In this document: positions 44,875 through 53,498 of the stretch, piece by piece
Position numbering within the stretch: the stretch's first letter is position 1
How the letters are laid out: every line of letters starts with the position of its first letter
From: Methanobrevibacter boviskoreani JH1
GTDB lineage: Archaea > Methanobacteriota > Methanobacteria > Methanobacteriales > Methanobacteriaceae
NCBI RefSeq assembly: GCF_000320505.1
Contig: NZ_BAGX02000010.1
Span: forward strand, 118,281-182,280
Reading direction: 5' to 3'
Length of the DNA: 64,000 bases
Position numbers and translations under genes: made by a program
The notes under the pieces: model-generated
Seen by the model: the letters and a program-made list of their open reading frames with translations, nothing else
Told to the model about the DNA's origin: nothing
The model's database searches: none

Positions 44875-45810
44875 ATGACATATAAAAATATTACCGTAGC
44901 AGGTAGTGGGGTTTTAGGAAGTCAAATTGCATATCAAACTGCTTTTAAAGGGTTTAATGTTACAATTTGGCTTAGAAGCGAAGGCTCAATTGAAAGGGCG
45001 AAACCTAAACTTGAAAGATTGAAAAATATATATCTTGAAACATTGGAAGAGATGAAAACCAATCCTGATGCTTATTGCAGAGGCTTATCTGATAAGAGGG
45101 ATTTAAGTGATGATGAAATTGATCAATTAAAGGAAAAAGCTATTGCAGCATATGAAGGATTAACCTTAACAACTAGCCATGAAGAGGCTGTAAAGGATGC
45201 AGATTTAGTCATTGAGGCTATTGCAGAAGACCCTGAACAAAAAATTGATCTATATCAACAATTTGCAAAGTATCTTCCCGAGAAGACTGTGCTCGTTACA
45301 AATTCCTCAACCTTACTTCCAAGCCAATTTGCAGATTATACAGGAAGGCCTGAGAAATACTTGGCTTTCCATTTTGCAAATAACATTTGGAAAAATAACA
45401 CTGCAGAGATTATGCCTCAGGCAAAAACCGACCCTAAATATATTGAGGAAATTGCCGATTTTGCAGAGGATATTGGTATGATTCCTTTAAGGGTATTAAA
45501 AGAGCAACCTGGTTATATTCTTAATTCATTGCTTGTACCGTTTTTACATGCGGGATTATTGTTATGGGTTAAAGGCGTTGCTGAACCTAAAACTGTGGAT
45601 TTAACATGGAAGCTTGCAACTGGTGCACCAAGGGGCCCATTCCAAATTGCTGATGTAGTTGGATTAGTGACATTGTATAATATTGCTGTCATGAATCCGG
45701 AATCTAAAAACCCTGATTCCATTCAAGGTAAAATTGCAAAAGCTTTAAAGGAAAAAATAGATGCTGGCGAATTAGGTATTAATGCAGGTAAAGGATTTTA
45801 CGAATATTGA
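44875..45810 (+). CDS. 3-hydroxyacyl-CoA dehydrogenase family protein
   Basis: 311 residues. N-terminal VAGSGVLGSQIAYQTAFKGFNVTIW (NAD-binding), DLVIEAIAEDPEQKIDLY, TNSSTLLPSQ and HFANNIWKNN follow the HCDH family; C-terminal helical domain with GYILNSLLVPFLHAGLLLW. The usual HFFNP motif reads HFANN, so substrate may differ. Unusual enzyme in a methanogen lacking beta-oxidation. ATG 44875 follows GGAGGA; ATG 44860 is upstream of that site. A gain by transfer is possible. Confidence 0.82.
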   Translation: MTYKNITVAGSGVLGSQIAYQTAFKGFNVTIWLRSEGSIERAKPKLERLKNIYLETLEEMKTNPDAYCRGLSDKRDLSDDEIDQLKEKAIAAYEGLTLTTSHEEAVKDADLVIEAIAEDPEQKIDLYQQFAKYLPEKTVLVTNSSTLLPSQFADYTGRPEKYLAFHFANNIWKNNTAEIMPQAKTDPKYIEEIADFAEDIGMIPLRVLKEQPGYILNSLLVPFLHAGLLLWVKGVAEPKTVDLTWKLATGAPRGPFQIADVVGLVTLYNIAVMNPESKNPDSIQGKIAKALKEKIDAGELGINAGKGFYEY

Positions 45811-45907
45811 TCTTAAAAAATATCTTTTATATTTTTTGGATTGGTTCATTTCTCAACCATTTTAAAAGACTCAAAAAAATCTCTTGTATTAAACAGTTTA
45901 AAGTTTT

Positions 45908-45942
45908 AAGGATAATTTAAATTAATTATCCTTTTTTTTTAA
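45908..45942 (+). terminator. Strong hairpin terminator
   Basis: AAGGATAATT pairs with AATTATCCTT (10 bp, loop TAAATT), followed by a T-run. It ends the hydroxyacyl-CoA dehydrogenase transcript. Confidence 0.8.
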
Positions 45943-46062
45943 ACATCTTAAATATATTTAAAGTAATGTTCCTACGGATGTTTTATAATAAATTTATTTA
46001 AGGGTGTTGAATAAATCTAATTATAGTTGAAACTTTAATTAATTGTTAAAATCAGTGATACA

Positions 46063-46329
46063 ATGAGTGATGATGATGAGTTATTTAATGAATTCGAGGA
46101 ATATATCTCTTCAGATTATCCTGAAATAGAGCTTGAAACCGATGATTTGAAACTGGTCATTACATTGAAAAAGGATTATTCCGAAATTGATGACTTGAAA
46201 CAGAGAAAAAGGGAATTCTTCAGGGATCTTGAAAATTTCATTGAGGAATTTAGAGAAACTCCTGAATCAACAGACCTACTTGCATATTATGACTTTGAAA
46301 ACTTTGAGAAATCATTGAAGAATGATTAA
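46063..46329 (+). CDS. Small acidic protein, unknown
   Basis: 88 residues, highly acidic (MSDDDELFNEFEEYISSDYPEIELE), helical; no Cys, no TM. GTGATA upstream of ATG. It stands alone after a terminator. I do not recognise it. Confidence 0.6.
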   Translation: MSDDDELFNEFEEYISSDYPEIELETDDLKLVITLKKDYSEIDDLKQRKREFFRDLENFIEEFRETPESTDLLAYYDFENFEKSLKND

Positions 46330-46823
46330 TATTGAAAGCAGCTATTTTTAAAATAATATGTTTTTATATTTTTAATTTAAATCTTAGTTTATCCATTTTT
46401 AATCTATTTTTTTTTAAAGAACTTTTTTCAATATGGATAGCCATTTACTAATTAACGATAAAATTAGGAATAGTTTTCTATTTTTATAAGATTTTGAATC
46501 TTAAGATTTAATCTTTTCTGATATTTAACAATATTTAAAACCAGTATTGATTAATCTTATAAAATTTGAATTTTTAAATAAAAGAGGATTTTCTGGTATT
46601 TAACAATATTTAAAACAACATTAAAATAACTGAAATAAGCATATTTTGAAATCGAGAATTTAGGTTTTAAAATTAATTTTATTCTTTTAAAAATAATTAC
46701 TATAACTGAAAATTTAAAAATAATTTCTAAAATTATTTTATCCATTTTAAAATTAAAATAAGTATAATGGGAATTAAAAAAATGGTCTTAAAAATAGTGA
46801 CAATTATAAATAAATATAATTGT
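46330..46823. repeat. Gene-free convergent spacer with a 75-bp-period duplication
   Basis: TCTG-(A/G)-TATTTAACAATATTTAAAAC occurs at 46517-46541 and 46592-46616. No ORF; other text is AT-rich, between convergent genes. Confidence 0.6.
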
Positions 46824-48929
46824 CTAGAATTTAGAGAGTCTTAATCCATATGCAACAACTAAAAGTGTAAGACCAACATCACCAATAGTAATTGCTTCCC
46901 AAAGGGAGACGAATCCAAGAATTGCAACAACTGCAAGAATTGCCTTTACGGCAACTGCAACGCCAATATTTGTTTTTACAACTTGCATGGTTTTACGTGC
47001 TAATGCTATTAGATATGATAATTTTGAAATTTCATCATTCATTAGAATGATATCCCCGGTATCAATAGCCACATCGGATCCCATACCCATTGCAATACCG
47101 ACATTACTCATGGCAAGTGAAGGTGCATCATTTACTCCATCACCAACCATTGCAACGTGTTTATCTTCTGCAACAACCTTTTCCACAATATTTACTTTAT
47201 CTTCAGGTAATAAATCTGAATAATATTTATCTAATCCGATTTCATTAGATACGAGTTCGGCGGTTTTTTGGTTATCCCCTGTAATCATCATGGTTTTAAT
47301 GTTTTTGGATTTTAAGTAATTTATTGTACTTGGGGTATCATCTCTGATTTTATCATTTAGGGTAATGCTTCCTAATATCTCATTTTCAGTACCAATGAAT
47401 ATGGTTGTTTTAGCCTCGTCAGTAAGAATATTACTTAACTCGGATTCTAAATAATTATTGAAGTTAAATAATTCTTTGTTTCCTATATAATAGTTTTCAC
47501 CATTTATTGAGCCTGTAAGTCCTTTTCCAGATATGGATTTGAAGTCTTCCACATCATATAATTTGAGCTTGTTTTCTTTTTTATAGTCATTGAAGGTTTT
47601 TGCAATAGGATGTTTTGATTGATTTTCAATGGAACATGCAATTCTAATGATTTCCTCTTTTTCAATGCCGTCTAAAGGATTAATATTATCTATTTTTAGG
47701 TTTCCTTCAGTCAGGGTACCTGTTTTATCAAACATAATCGCTTTTGTATTGGCTAGTTCCTCAATATATTCCCCACCTTTTATAATGATACCATTATTGG
47801 TACCTGCTGTAATGGAGGATATCATTGAAACCGGAGTGGATATTGCAACAGCACAAGGACAGGAAATTACAAGTAGACATAGTGCCCTATAGGCCCATGT
47901 CTGGAAAGGCTGACCAAAGAACAATGTTGGAACAGCAGCAACAAGGATTGCAAGAACTACAATACAAGGTGTATAGTATGTTGCAAATTTATCTACAAAT
48001 ATATTAATATGTGCTTTTTTCTCCTCGGATTCCTTTATTAAATCTACAATTTTAGCAAATACGGTATTGTCAGATGATTTTGTAACTTCTATCTCAATGT
48101 AACCTTCTTCGTTTATTGTTGATGAGTAGACTTCATCTCCAACATCCTTTGAAACGGCTAAACTTTCACCTGTAATTGAGGCTTGATTTACAGATGTTGA
48201 ACCTTTTATGATTTCACCATCTACTGGTATTTTATCTCCAGGTTTTACAATTACAACCTCTCCAACATTAATGTCATCCACATTTCTTTCCTCTTCTTTA
48301 TCCCCGACTTTTACAATAGCTGTATCTGGGGATAATTTTACAAGATTGCTGATTGATTTCTTAGATCTGTCAATTGATAAATCTTCAAGAAACTCGGATA
48401 TGTAATATAACAATATTAATAGGGCACCTTCAGGAGCACTGTTTAATAGGAAAGCACCTACAACAGCAATCACCATAAGTAATTCAATTCTTACCTGTCC
48501 ATGTAAAGCTCCTTCAATACCTTCACATATGGTATCATAACCAACATATAATACCATGATTATGTATAATACATATGCAATATTAGCTGAGCTATATATT
48601 GCTCCACTTGCAAAATTTAACTGGTTTAAGATGTATGCAACAATAAATGCAGCTATACCAAATCCAATTTTATAGTATGGTTCCCTGGATTTTTCCTCCT
48701 CTTCACCAATGTCTGAAAGTATTCCCTCATCACTGCAACATGCACAGCCTCCGCCATGGTCATGAGAGTGACTATGGCCGTGTGAGTGGCTATGTCCATG
48801 GGAATGACTGTGGCTATGATCATGTTCATCAACAGAACAGCAATCATCATGTTCATGATGGTCATGATCCCCTTCATTGTGGACATGGTTCTCATGAATG
48901 TGGTCTTCATCTTCATGATTATTCAACAT
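46824..48929 (-). CDS. Zn/Cd/Pb-type P1B ATPase with His-rich N-terminus
   Basis: 701 residues. The first 70 are a His/Asp/Ser-rich tail (HSHSHGHSHS repeats) with CC, CACC motifs instead of a GMxCxxC domain. Then eight TM segments with CPC (SCPCAVAIS), phosphorylation site DKTGTLTEG, MITGDNQKT, GDGVNDAPSL and the last TM with IGDVGLTLLVVAYGLRL. The Asp of TM8 fits group P1B-2 (Zn, Cd, Pb export); the usual Asn there is Gly. It overlaps the ArsR gene by 7 bp, forming an operon. Confidence 0.93.
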   Translation of the reverse strand: MLNNHEDEDHIHENHVHNEGDHDHHEHDDCCSVDEHDHSHSHSHGHSHSHGHSHSHDHGGGCACCSDEGILSDIGEEEEKSREPYYKIGFGIAAFIVAYILNQLNFASGAIYSSANIAYVLYIIMVLYVGYDTICEGIEGALHGQVRIELLMVIAVVGAFLLNSAPEGALLILLYYISEFLEDLSIDRSKKSISNLVKLSPDTAIVKVGDKEEERNVDDINVGEVVIVKPGDKIPVDGEIIKGSTSVNQASITGESLAVSKDVGDEVYSSTINEEGYIEIEVTKSSDNTVFAKIVDLIKESEEKKAHINIFVDKFATYYTPCIVVLAILVAAVPTLFFGQPFQTWAYRALCLLVISCPCAVAISTPVSMISSITAGTNNGIIIKGGEYIEELANTKAIMFDKTGTLTEGNLKIDNINPLDGIEKEEIIRIACSIENQSKHPIAKTFNDYKKENKLKLYDVEDFKSISGKGLTGSINGENYYIGNKELFNFNNYLESELSNILTDEAKTTIFIGTENEILGSITLNDKIRDDTPSTINYLKSKNIKTMMITGDNQKTAELVSNEIGLDKYYSDLLPEDKVNIVEKVVAEDKHVAMVGDGVNDAPSLAMSNVGIAMGMGSDVAIDTGDIILMNDEISKLSYLIALARKTMQVVKTNIGVAVAVKAILAVVAILGFVSLWEAITIGDVGLTLLVVAYGLRLSKF

Positions 48930-49267
48930 GTATTTTCACCTATCTTTATTAGTTCATATATCTGTGGATTGTTTAATGAATAAAATACTCTTTTATTTTC
49001 CTTTCTATTTTTAACAATTCCTTTGTTACGTAGAATTCTTAATTGATGTGATATACTGGATTGGCTCATATCTAATAGTAATGATAATTCACATACACAC
49101 ATTTCTTTTTGTTTAAGGGCAGATATTATTCTTATTCTATTATAATCTCCTAATAACTTGAATAAATCAGCAGTTTCCTTATATGTGTCACATGATGACA
49201 TATTGTTTGAAACTTTCTCTACAATATCTTCCCTTATACTTTTTATTTCACAAACATCACTAGACAT
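48923..49267 (-). CDS. ArsR/SmtB-family metal sensor
   Basis: 114 residues: KLLGDYNRIRIISALKQKEMCVCELSLLLDMSQSSISHQLRILRNKGIVKNRKENKRVFYSL. CVC in the alpha-3 region and extra Cys in the N-terminal 30 residues (VCE, SSCD) resemble CadC-type Cd/Pb sites. It should repress the ATPase and release DNA on metal binding. Its start codon lies inside the operator, so transcription looks leaderless. Confidence 0.93.
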   Translation of the reverse strand: MSSDVCEIKSIREDIVEKVSNNMSSCDTYKETADLFKLLGDYNRIRIISALKQKEMCVCELSLLLDMSQSSISHQLRILRNKGIVKNRKENKRVFYSLNNPQIYELIKIGENTC

Positions 49268-49298
49268 ATGAAAGTATATTCATATGAACATATTTAAA
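49265..49298 (-). promoter_or_regulatory. ArsR operator and TATA box
   Basis: CATATGAA-AGTATA-TTCATATG (49265-49286) has perfect 8-bp arms, the 12-2-12 type known for SmtB/CzrA-like sensors (TGAA-N6-TTCA core). The adjacent TATTTAAA (49291-49298) serves as TATA on the minus strand, about 25 bases before ATG 49267. Bound ArsR would cover the transcript start. Confidence 0.85.
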
Positions 49299-49842
49299 GG
49301 TTTCTAAATTTTTAAGAAATAGCCATAAATTATAATATTTTTTGAAAAATCATATTATAATATCAATTGTTATATATTCTTTCTTTTAATATATAAATAT
49401 TGTTTTATTGTTTAAAAATTTAAGTTAGGATTTATGATTTTATAAATCTAAAAAAATAAGTTAAAAATTGTTTGTTTTAGTTTTATTCAATTTTAATAAA
49501 GTTTTAGGAATAACTAAATTTTTACAAAATTTTGGTTTTAAAATTAGTCTTTCATAATTAATTTTATTTTTAAATTTTTGAAAAATTAGATGTTTCTGAT
49601 ATTGGTTTATTCATGTTTTGATTTTATTTTTAAATATTTGAAAGATTAGATGTTTCTGATTTATTATTCTACCTGTGTTTTTGATTTTTTTAATGTCTGA
49701 AAAATTAGTTATAGTTATTGATTTATTATTATATTTATGTTTTAATTCCTTTTAAAACATTTAAAAGAGTAGTTTAAAAAGTTTGAAAAATTAGTTATTG
49801 TTTTTTTAAATAGATAAAATAAAAATGTTTAAGATTTTAGAA
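49299..49842. repeat. Gene-free spacer with decayed 60-bp tandem repeats
   Basis: Lines of text 49561-49620 and 49621-49680 are near copies (ATTTTATTTTTAAATxTTTGAAA, then ATTAGATGTTTCTGAT); 49681-49740 is a third, more diverged copy and 49780-49800 holds a fragment (TTTGAAAAATTAGTTATTG). No ORF. Confidence 0.75.
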
Positions 49843-50571
49843 TTATTTGGAATTTTTAATATCTTCCTTCTTGATACATAAATCATGGTGTATCTCTAAA
49901 TCAGGATTTTTTGATTTTCTATTCTCTTTTTTGATATCAAAATATCCAATCTTTTCAAGAACAGATCTCACATCTACCTTTGTCTCGAAACAGCCTGTTT
50001 TTGAAAGGAGCACTCCCTGTGGTGAAAACTGGTTTAATTTCATCATTGTCAGATTTAAATCTTCATAACATGCAACACCAACAACAGAATCAAAATCATT
50101 GTTTTCAATAATCTTTTTAACAAAGCTGCTTCCGGGAACTATAAAGACTTTATATCCAATGCTTTCAGCCTTTTCTTTAATAACCCCAATGGAACATTTG
50201 CCGCATTTGTCACATACAAGTCCCGTTTCATCAAGTCTTGCTTGACAGTCACTACTTCTAAGACAATGCGGAAGTACAAGTATCTTTCTGGAATTGTCTG
50301 TTTTATTGAAGTTGGTTTTATTCACATGGTTCCTTAATGATACGCTCATCTGATCCACCATTGTATCCTCAAAACCTAACCAATTGGATAGGCTTTTAAG
50401 AGGTGAATAGAATATATCCGTAATAACCAATATGAATCTTGGAAAAATAAGCCTATTGTTTTTCAATTGTATTCTTCCGATTATCAATACAATGATAAGT
50501 AGTGCAATTATGGCGACTACTATAATAAAAATACTCTGTCCCAATAATTTAAATAATGAATCTGTTATCAT
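49843..50571 (-). CDS. DUF116-type membrane-anchored Cys-rich protein
   Basis: 242 residues. One or two N-terminal TM segments (about 12-32), then a cytosolic domain with LPHCLRSSDCQARLDETGLVCDKCGKCSIG (five Cys that could bind metal or Fe-S), FIVPGSSFVKKIIE and VGVACYEDLNLTMMKL. Matches the DUF116 family of unknown function, common in methanogens. Minus strand, start ATG 50571. Confidence 0.78.
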   Translation of the reverse strand: MITDSLFKLLGQSIFIIVVAIIALLIIVLIIGRIQLKNNRLIFPRFILVITDIFYSPLKSLSNWLGFEDTMVDQMSVSLRNHVNKTNFNKTDNSRKILVLPHCLRSSDCQARLDETGLVCDKCGKCSIGVIKEKAESIGYKVFIVPGSSFVKKIIENNDFDSVVGVACYEDLNLTMMKLNQFSPQGVLLSKTGCFETKVDVRSVLEKIGYFDIKKENRKSKNPDLEIHHDLCIKKEDIKNSK

Positions 50572-50687
50572 TTAAATAGTACCTTAAAACTTTTATAAAA
50601 TTATAATATTAATATCATCAGATATAATATTTATTGTTTATATATAAAGTGTTTTTATTTATAAGAAAAAATTAGAGTATATTGATT

Positions 50688-51146
50688 TTAAAATTCCTCA
50701 ATTTCATAATCAATATCTTCACGGTTTAGTTTGATACCCTTGGTGGTCTTTTCAATTTTTATACCACTTAAACTATCACAGGAACATAATATGTCTTGTT
50801 CGGGATGTGTTCCAGGAATTATATTACAATCAAATCTTACGGTATCTCCAACGGATAATACCATTGGAAGTCTATTTGATGCTTTATTCTCCTTAGGCAA
50901 TATTATAATTGGTGATTGCATATCACGGGTTAGGTAAATAAGTGATTTTATACCTTTTTTGAATTTTTCACCCTTTCCAAATGCAGAAACTGCTATGATA
51001 TCATCATCTTCAGGATATAATACTACCTCCTCGTTATCTGATGTTTCTATAAAGAGCATATCACAGTTGGCCATTTTACATATACCAACTATGCCGGTTT
51101 CTCCATTAAGAAAGACTATGTCATTATTATTAAAATCTATATTCAT
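50688..51146 (-). CDS. Uncharacterised beta-rich protein
   Basis: 152 residues, no TM, no family recognised. Contains LNGETGIVGICKMANCDMLFIETSDNEEVVLYPEDDD then a second half LSVGDTVRFDCNIIPGTHPEQDILCSCDS. Looks like repeated small beta-barrels. Between the DUF116 and zinc-ribbon genes and likely one transcript with the latter. Confidence 0.55.
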   Translation of the reverse strand: MNIDFNNNDIVFLNGETGIVGICKMANCDMLFIETSDNEEVVLYPEDDDIIAVSAFGKGEKFKKGIKSLIYLTRDMQSPIIILPKENKASNRLPMVLSVGDTVRFDCNIIPGTHPEQDILCSCDSLSGIKIEKTTKGIKLNREDIDYEIEEF

Positions 51147-51189
51147 GTCGGCACCTTAACTAAAAATAAAAAAAGTAAAAAATGTGGAT

Positions 51190-51345
51190 TTATTCTAAAC
51201 ATTCTGTATCCTTACTTTTACAGTTTGGACAAACTACTTTTTTTCCAATACCCCTAAATGTATTGCCACATTTCTTACATTTGTATTTTTTTGTTTTAAG
51301 ACTTTTTAGGTCAACATCGCCCATTGGGCCTCCGGTAGAACACAT
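51190..51345 (-). CDS. Small zinc-ribbon protein
   Basis: 51 residues, found by eye: MCSTGGPMGDVDLKSLKT, then YKCKKCGN to VVCPNCKS. Two CxxC knuckles make a zinc ribbon; Cys also at position 2 and near the end. AGGTG five bases before ATG 51345 selects this start over ATG 51360. Upstream of the 152-residue gene on the same strand (44 bp gap), so probably one operon. Role unknown. Confidence 0.75.
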   Translation of the reverse strand: MCSTGGPMGDVDLKSLKTKKYKCKKCGNTFRGIGKKVVCPNCKSKDTECLE

Positions 51346-51606
51346 AATTACACCTTCCATTTTTTTATTATGTCAATGGTTATTATGTATTAAATAGTAT
51401 TTATTATTTTATATTGATTTTTAAGTTTGTTTAATTGAATATATAGTTCAAATAAAAAAATAGATATGTTTTGTATAAATGTTGGAATTTAAAAAAAATA
51501 AAAAATTAAGAAAAAGTAGATTTTTAAAATATATTCTATTATCAGTTTTTTTTAATAATAAAATATTCTAATTTTTAATTAGTTATATAAAAGATAAATA
51601 AAAGTA

Positions 51607-52320
51607 TTAAGCTGGTGTGAAGCTGTCAATACTTTTTATTAAAGATTCTGCAATTTTAGTTTTGTTTTCCTGACTATCTGACTGTGCAGTCTCAAATAGA
51701 ATGGTATTAAATCCCTGGTCTGCAATAGGCTCTGTTACCCATTGTGGTGAAGTACCCTCAGTAAAGTTATACTCCTCAATACCTGTGTCCTGACTCATTT
51801 TATGTCCATATTGAACTGCGGTAGGTGAGTTAGTACTTATTACTTGAATGTATTTAACGGGATCCCAATAATATTCCATTTCATGAACGTCAACAACCAC
51901 AAATGGATGATACTGTGCTAAGTCATGAACAATATATTCATTTGCAAGCATCTCTCCCATATGTCTGTTGGTCTGATAAGCACTTGTATTAAGTCCAGGT
52001 GCATCCATATTCAATTTGATGAAGTATATGACATATTTCTTGTTTAATGTGTTGTTTTTTGTCATATTGATTACGGTTTCATTTGTAGCATTATGGATAC
52101 CGCTTTCAAAACTATGTACACCTAAAATTAAAACAACAGTATCATTACTTGATGCATTACCACAAATGGTTTTATATACAGTACCATTTGTGTTATTTCC
52201 TGCAACAGTGGTATTAATTGTATTCTCTTGAGTATTTGTAATATGTGTTAAAGTCACAATACATGCAAGTATTACAATTAAAATTAATATAACTAATAGA
52301 ACTTTATTATTCTGTCTCAT
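51607..52320 (-). CDS. Secreted M14-like metallopeptidase/deacylase
   Basis: 237 residues. N-terminal signal anchor at about 7-26, then an extracellular domain with many N-glycosylation sequons. GVHSFESGIH (HxxE) and VVVDVHEMEYY with a His suggest the zinc site of M14 carboxypeptidase/succinylglutamate desuccinylase folds. Might trim surface or wall peptides. Substrate and activity unproven. Divergent from the surface protein at 52562. Confidence 0.6.
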   Translation of the reverse strand: MRQNNKVLLVILILIVILACIVTLTHITNTQENTINTTVAGNNTNGTVYKTICGNASSNDTVVLILGVHSFESGIHNATNETVINMTKNNTLNKKYVIYFIKLNMDAPGLNTSAYQTNRHMGEMLANEYIVHDLAQYHPFVVVDVHEMEYYWDPVKYIQVISTNSPTAVQYGHKMSQDTGIEEYNFTEGTSPQWVTEPIADQGFNTILFETAQSDSQENKTKIAESLIKSIDSFTPA

Positions 52321-52561
52321 TCTATCACATATATTTTATTAAAATACAATATTTTATTTATAATATTAATTATTTAAATCTAATTATAAATCAATCATTT
52401 GCTGATGATTTATTTAAATAAAATAAAGAAATATTTATACTAAAAAGTATATATTATATGAATAAAACTTTATATCGAGAATAAAATAATTTTATTTTAT
52501 ATTTTAAATCTAAGATAAAATAATTTTATTTAGATAGAGGTCAAATTAGAGAGGAATCTAA
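52321..52561. promoter_or_regulatory. Divergent promoter region with a strong hairpin
   Basis: TCTAA-(G)-ATAAAAT-A-ATTTTAT-TTAGA at 52509-52534 (12 bp, one bulged G) lies 28 bp before the start at 52562. A related ATAAAATAATTTTATTTTA lies at 52482. A second hairpin AAATCA(A)TCA/TGATGATTT is at 52388-52411. They may be operators for the two surface genes. Confidence 0.45.
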
Positions 52562-53254
52562 ATGGAAAGAAAATACTTAATTGGTATAGTTGCTCTCATT
52601 ATAATTGTTGCTGTGGTTATAGGTGTTTTTGCTTTACATCCTTTTGGAATAGGCAAGGATACTACTCCATTTGACAATAAGTTTATGAGTGGTTCATTTC
52701 AGGGAAATGTAACAGAACAGTCTCCGGCTAATACCTCCAGCAAGTTTAAGGATTGGGGAGCAAGTTATAAAGATAAATCAAATGGTATCGAATATAACAT
52801 GTCTTCATGTGATAACGATACTTTGATTTTAGATATTCTTCAAATTCAAAGCGGATTACCTGAACCGGAATACCGTGAGTATAATGGTTTAAATTGGACA
52901 ATTTATTATTCAACTGCTGTTCCAACATCACAGGCTGTAAATAATTCTACAGCGGGCAACAGTTCCCAGGCGATTTACAATGTATATATCTGTTCCGCAC
53001 AGAAGGACGGACAAAGCTATCTTATATATGTAATATCTAACGGCACTGTTAAATGTGATGGTTCAACTTACTGTGATTTATATGCAAATTATATAGAGCC
53101 ATTATTAAGATCAATTGAAGTTAAACATTCAAACAATGCTCCTAAAGTATATGATATGTTAGGTGTATCCAAATCAGATTACAATACTTTGGTTAAATAT
53201 GTTGATGCATATAAAGCAGGAAATCTAACAAACGGAACTAATTCATCTGCTTAA
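52562..53254 (+). CDS. Membrane-anchored cell-surface protein
   Basis: 230 residues. N-terminal TM/signal anchor (about 6-26) and an extracellular domain with more than ten NxS/T sites and an acidic/Tyr-rich core (PEPEYREYNGLNWTIYYS). Two Cys pairs (SSCD; ICSA, KCD, YCD). No family recognised. GAGAGGAAT precedes ATG. Together with the M14-like gene it forms a divergent surface pair. Confidence 0.65.
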   Translation: MERKYLIGIVALIIIVAVVIGVFALHPFGIGKDTTPFDNKFMSGSFQGNVTEQSPANTSSKFKDWGASYKDKSNGIEYNMSSCDNDTLILDILQIQSGLPEPEYREYNGLNWTIYYSTAVPTSQAVNNSTAGNSSQAIYNVYICSAQKDGQSYLIYVISNGTVKCDGSTYCDLYANYIEPLLRSIEVKHSNNAPKVYDMLGVSKSDYNTLVKYVDAYKAGNLTNGTNSSA

Positions 53255-53498
53255 TTTTTATTTCCTTTTTTATTTTTTTAAAAATTTTCAATTGATTATC
53301 TTTTTTCTTTGAGGCTTTGTTTTTAAGATATTTGTCTTTCTATATTTTCCCGAGGGGTGTCTGTTTGGGACATGATTAGTGTGCTGGTTCTATTTTCATT
53401 ATGGGAATCTTAAATTTTTATTAGATTTAAGGAATATTATATTAATGAGATTAAATATAAATAAAATAGGTTATTTAATATTTAAGAAAGGTTTTATT

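Noticed and set aside
46987-48405. Several plus-strand frames within the ATPase gene
   Set aside because: Shadow frames; the minus-strand product has all P-type ATPase motifs in order.
48647-48952. Open frames on the plus strand opposite the His-rich end of the P-type ATPase
   Set aside because: They mirror the CAT/GTG-rich codons of the His repeats on the minus strand, where the ATPase frame is clearly real.
53379-53498. N-terminal extension of Tsr3
   Set aside because: The extra 40 residues are hydrophobic/random, lack a ribosome site, and the protein family starts at the VTIFHANEC block; AAAGG precedes ATG 53499.
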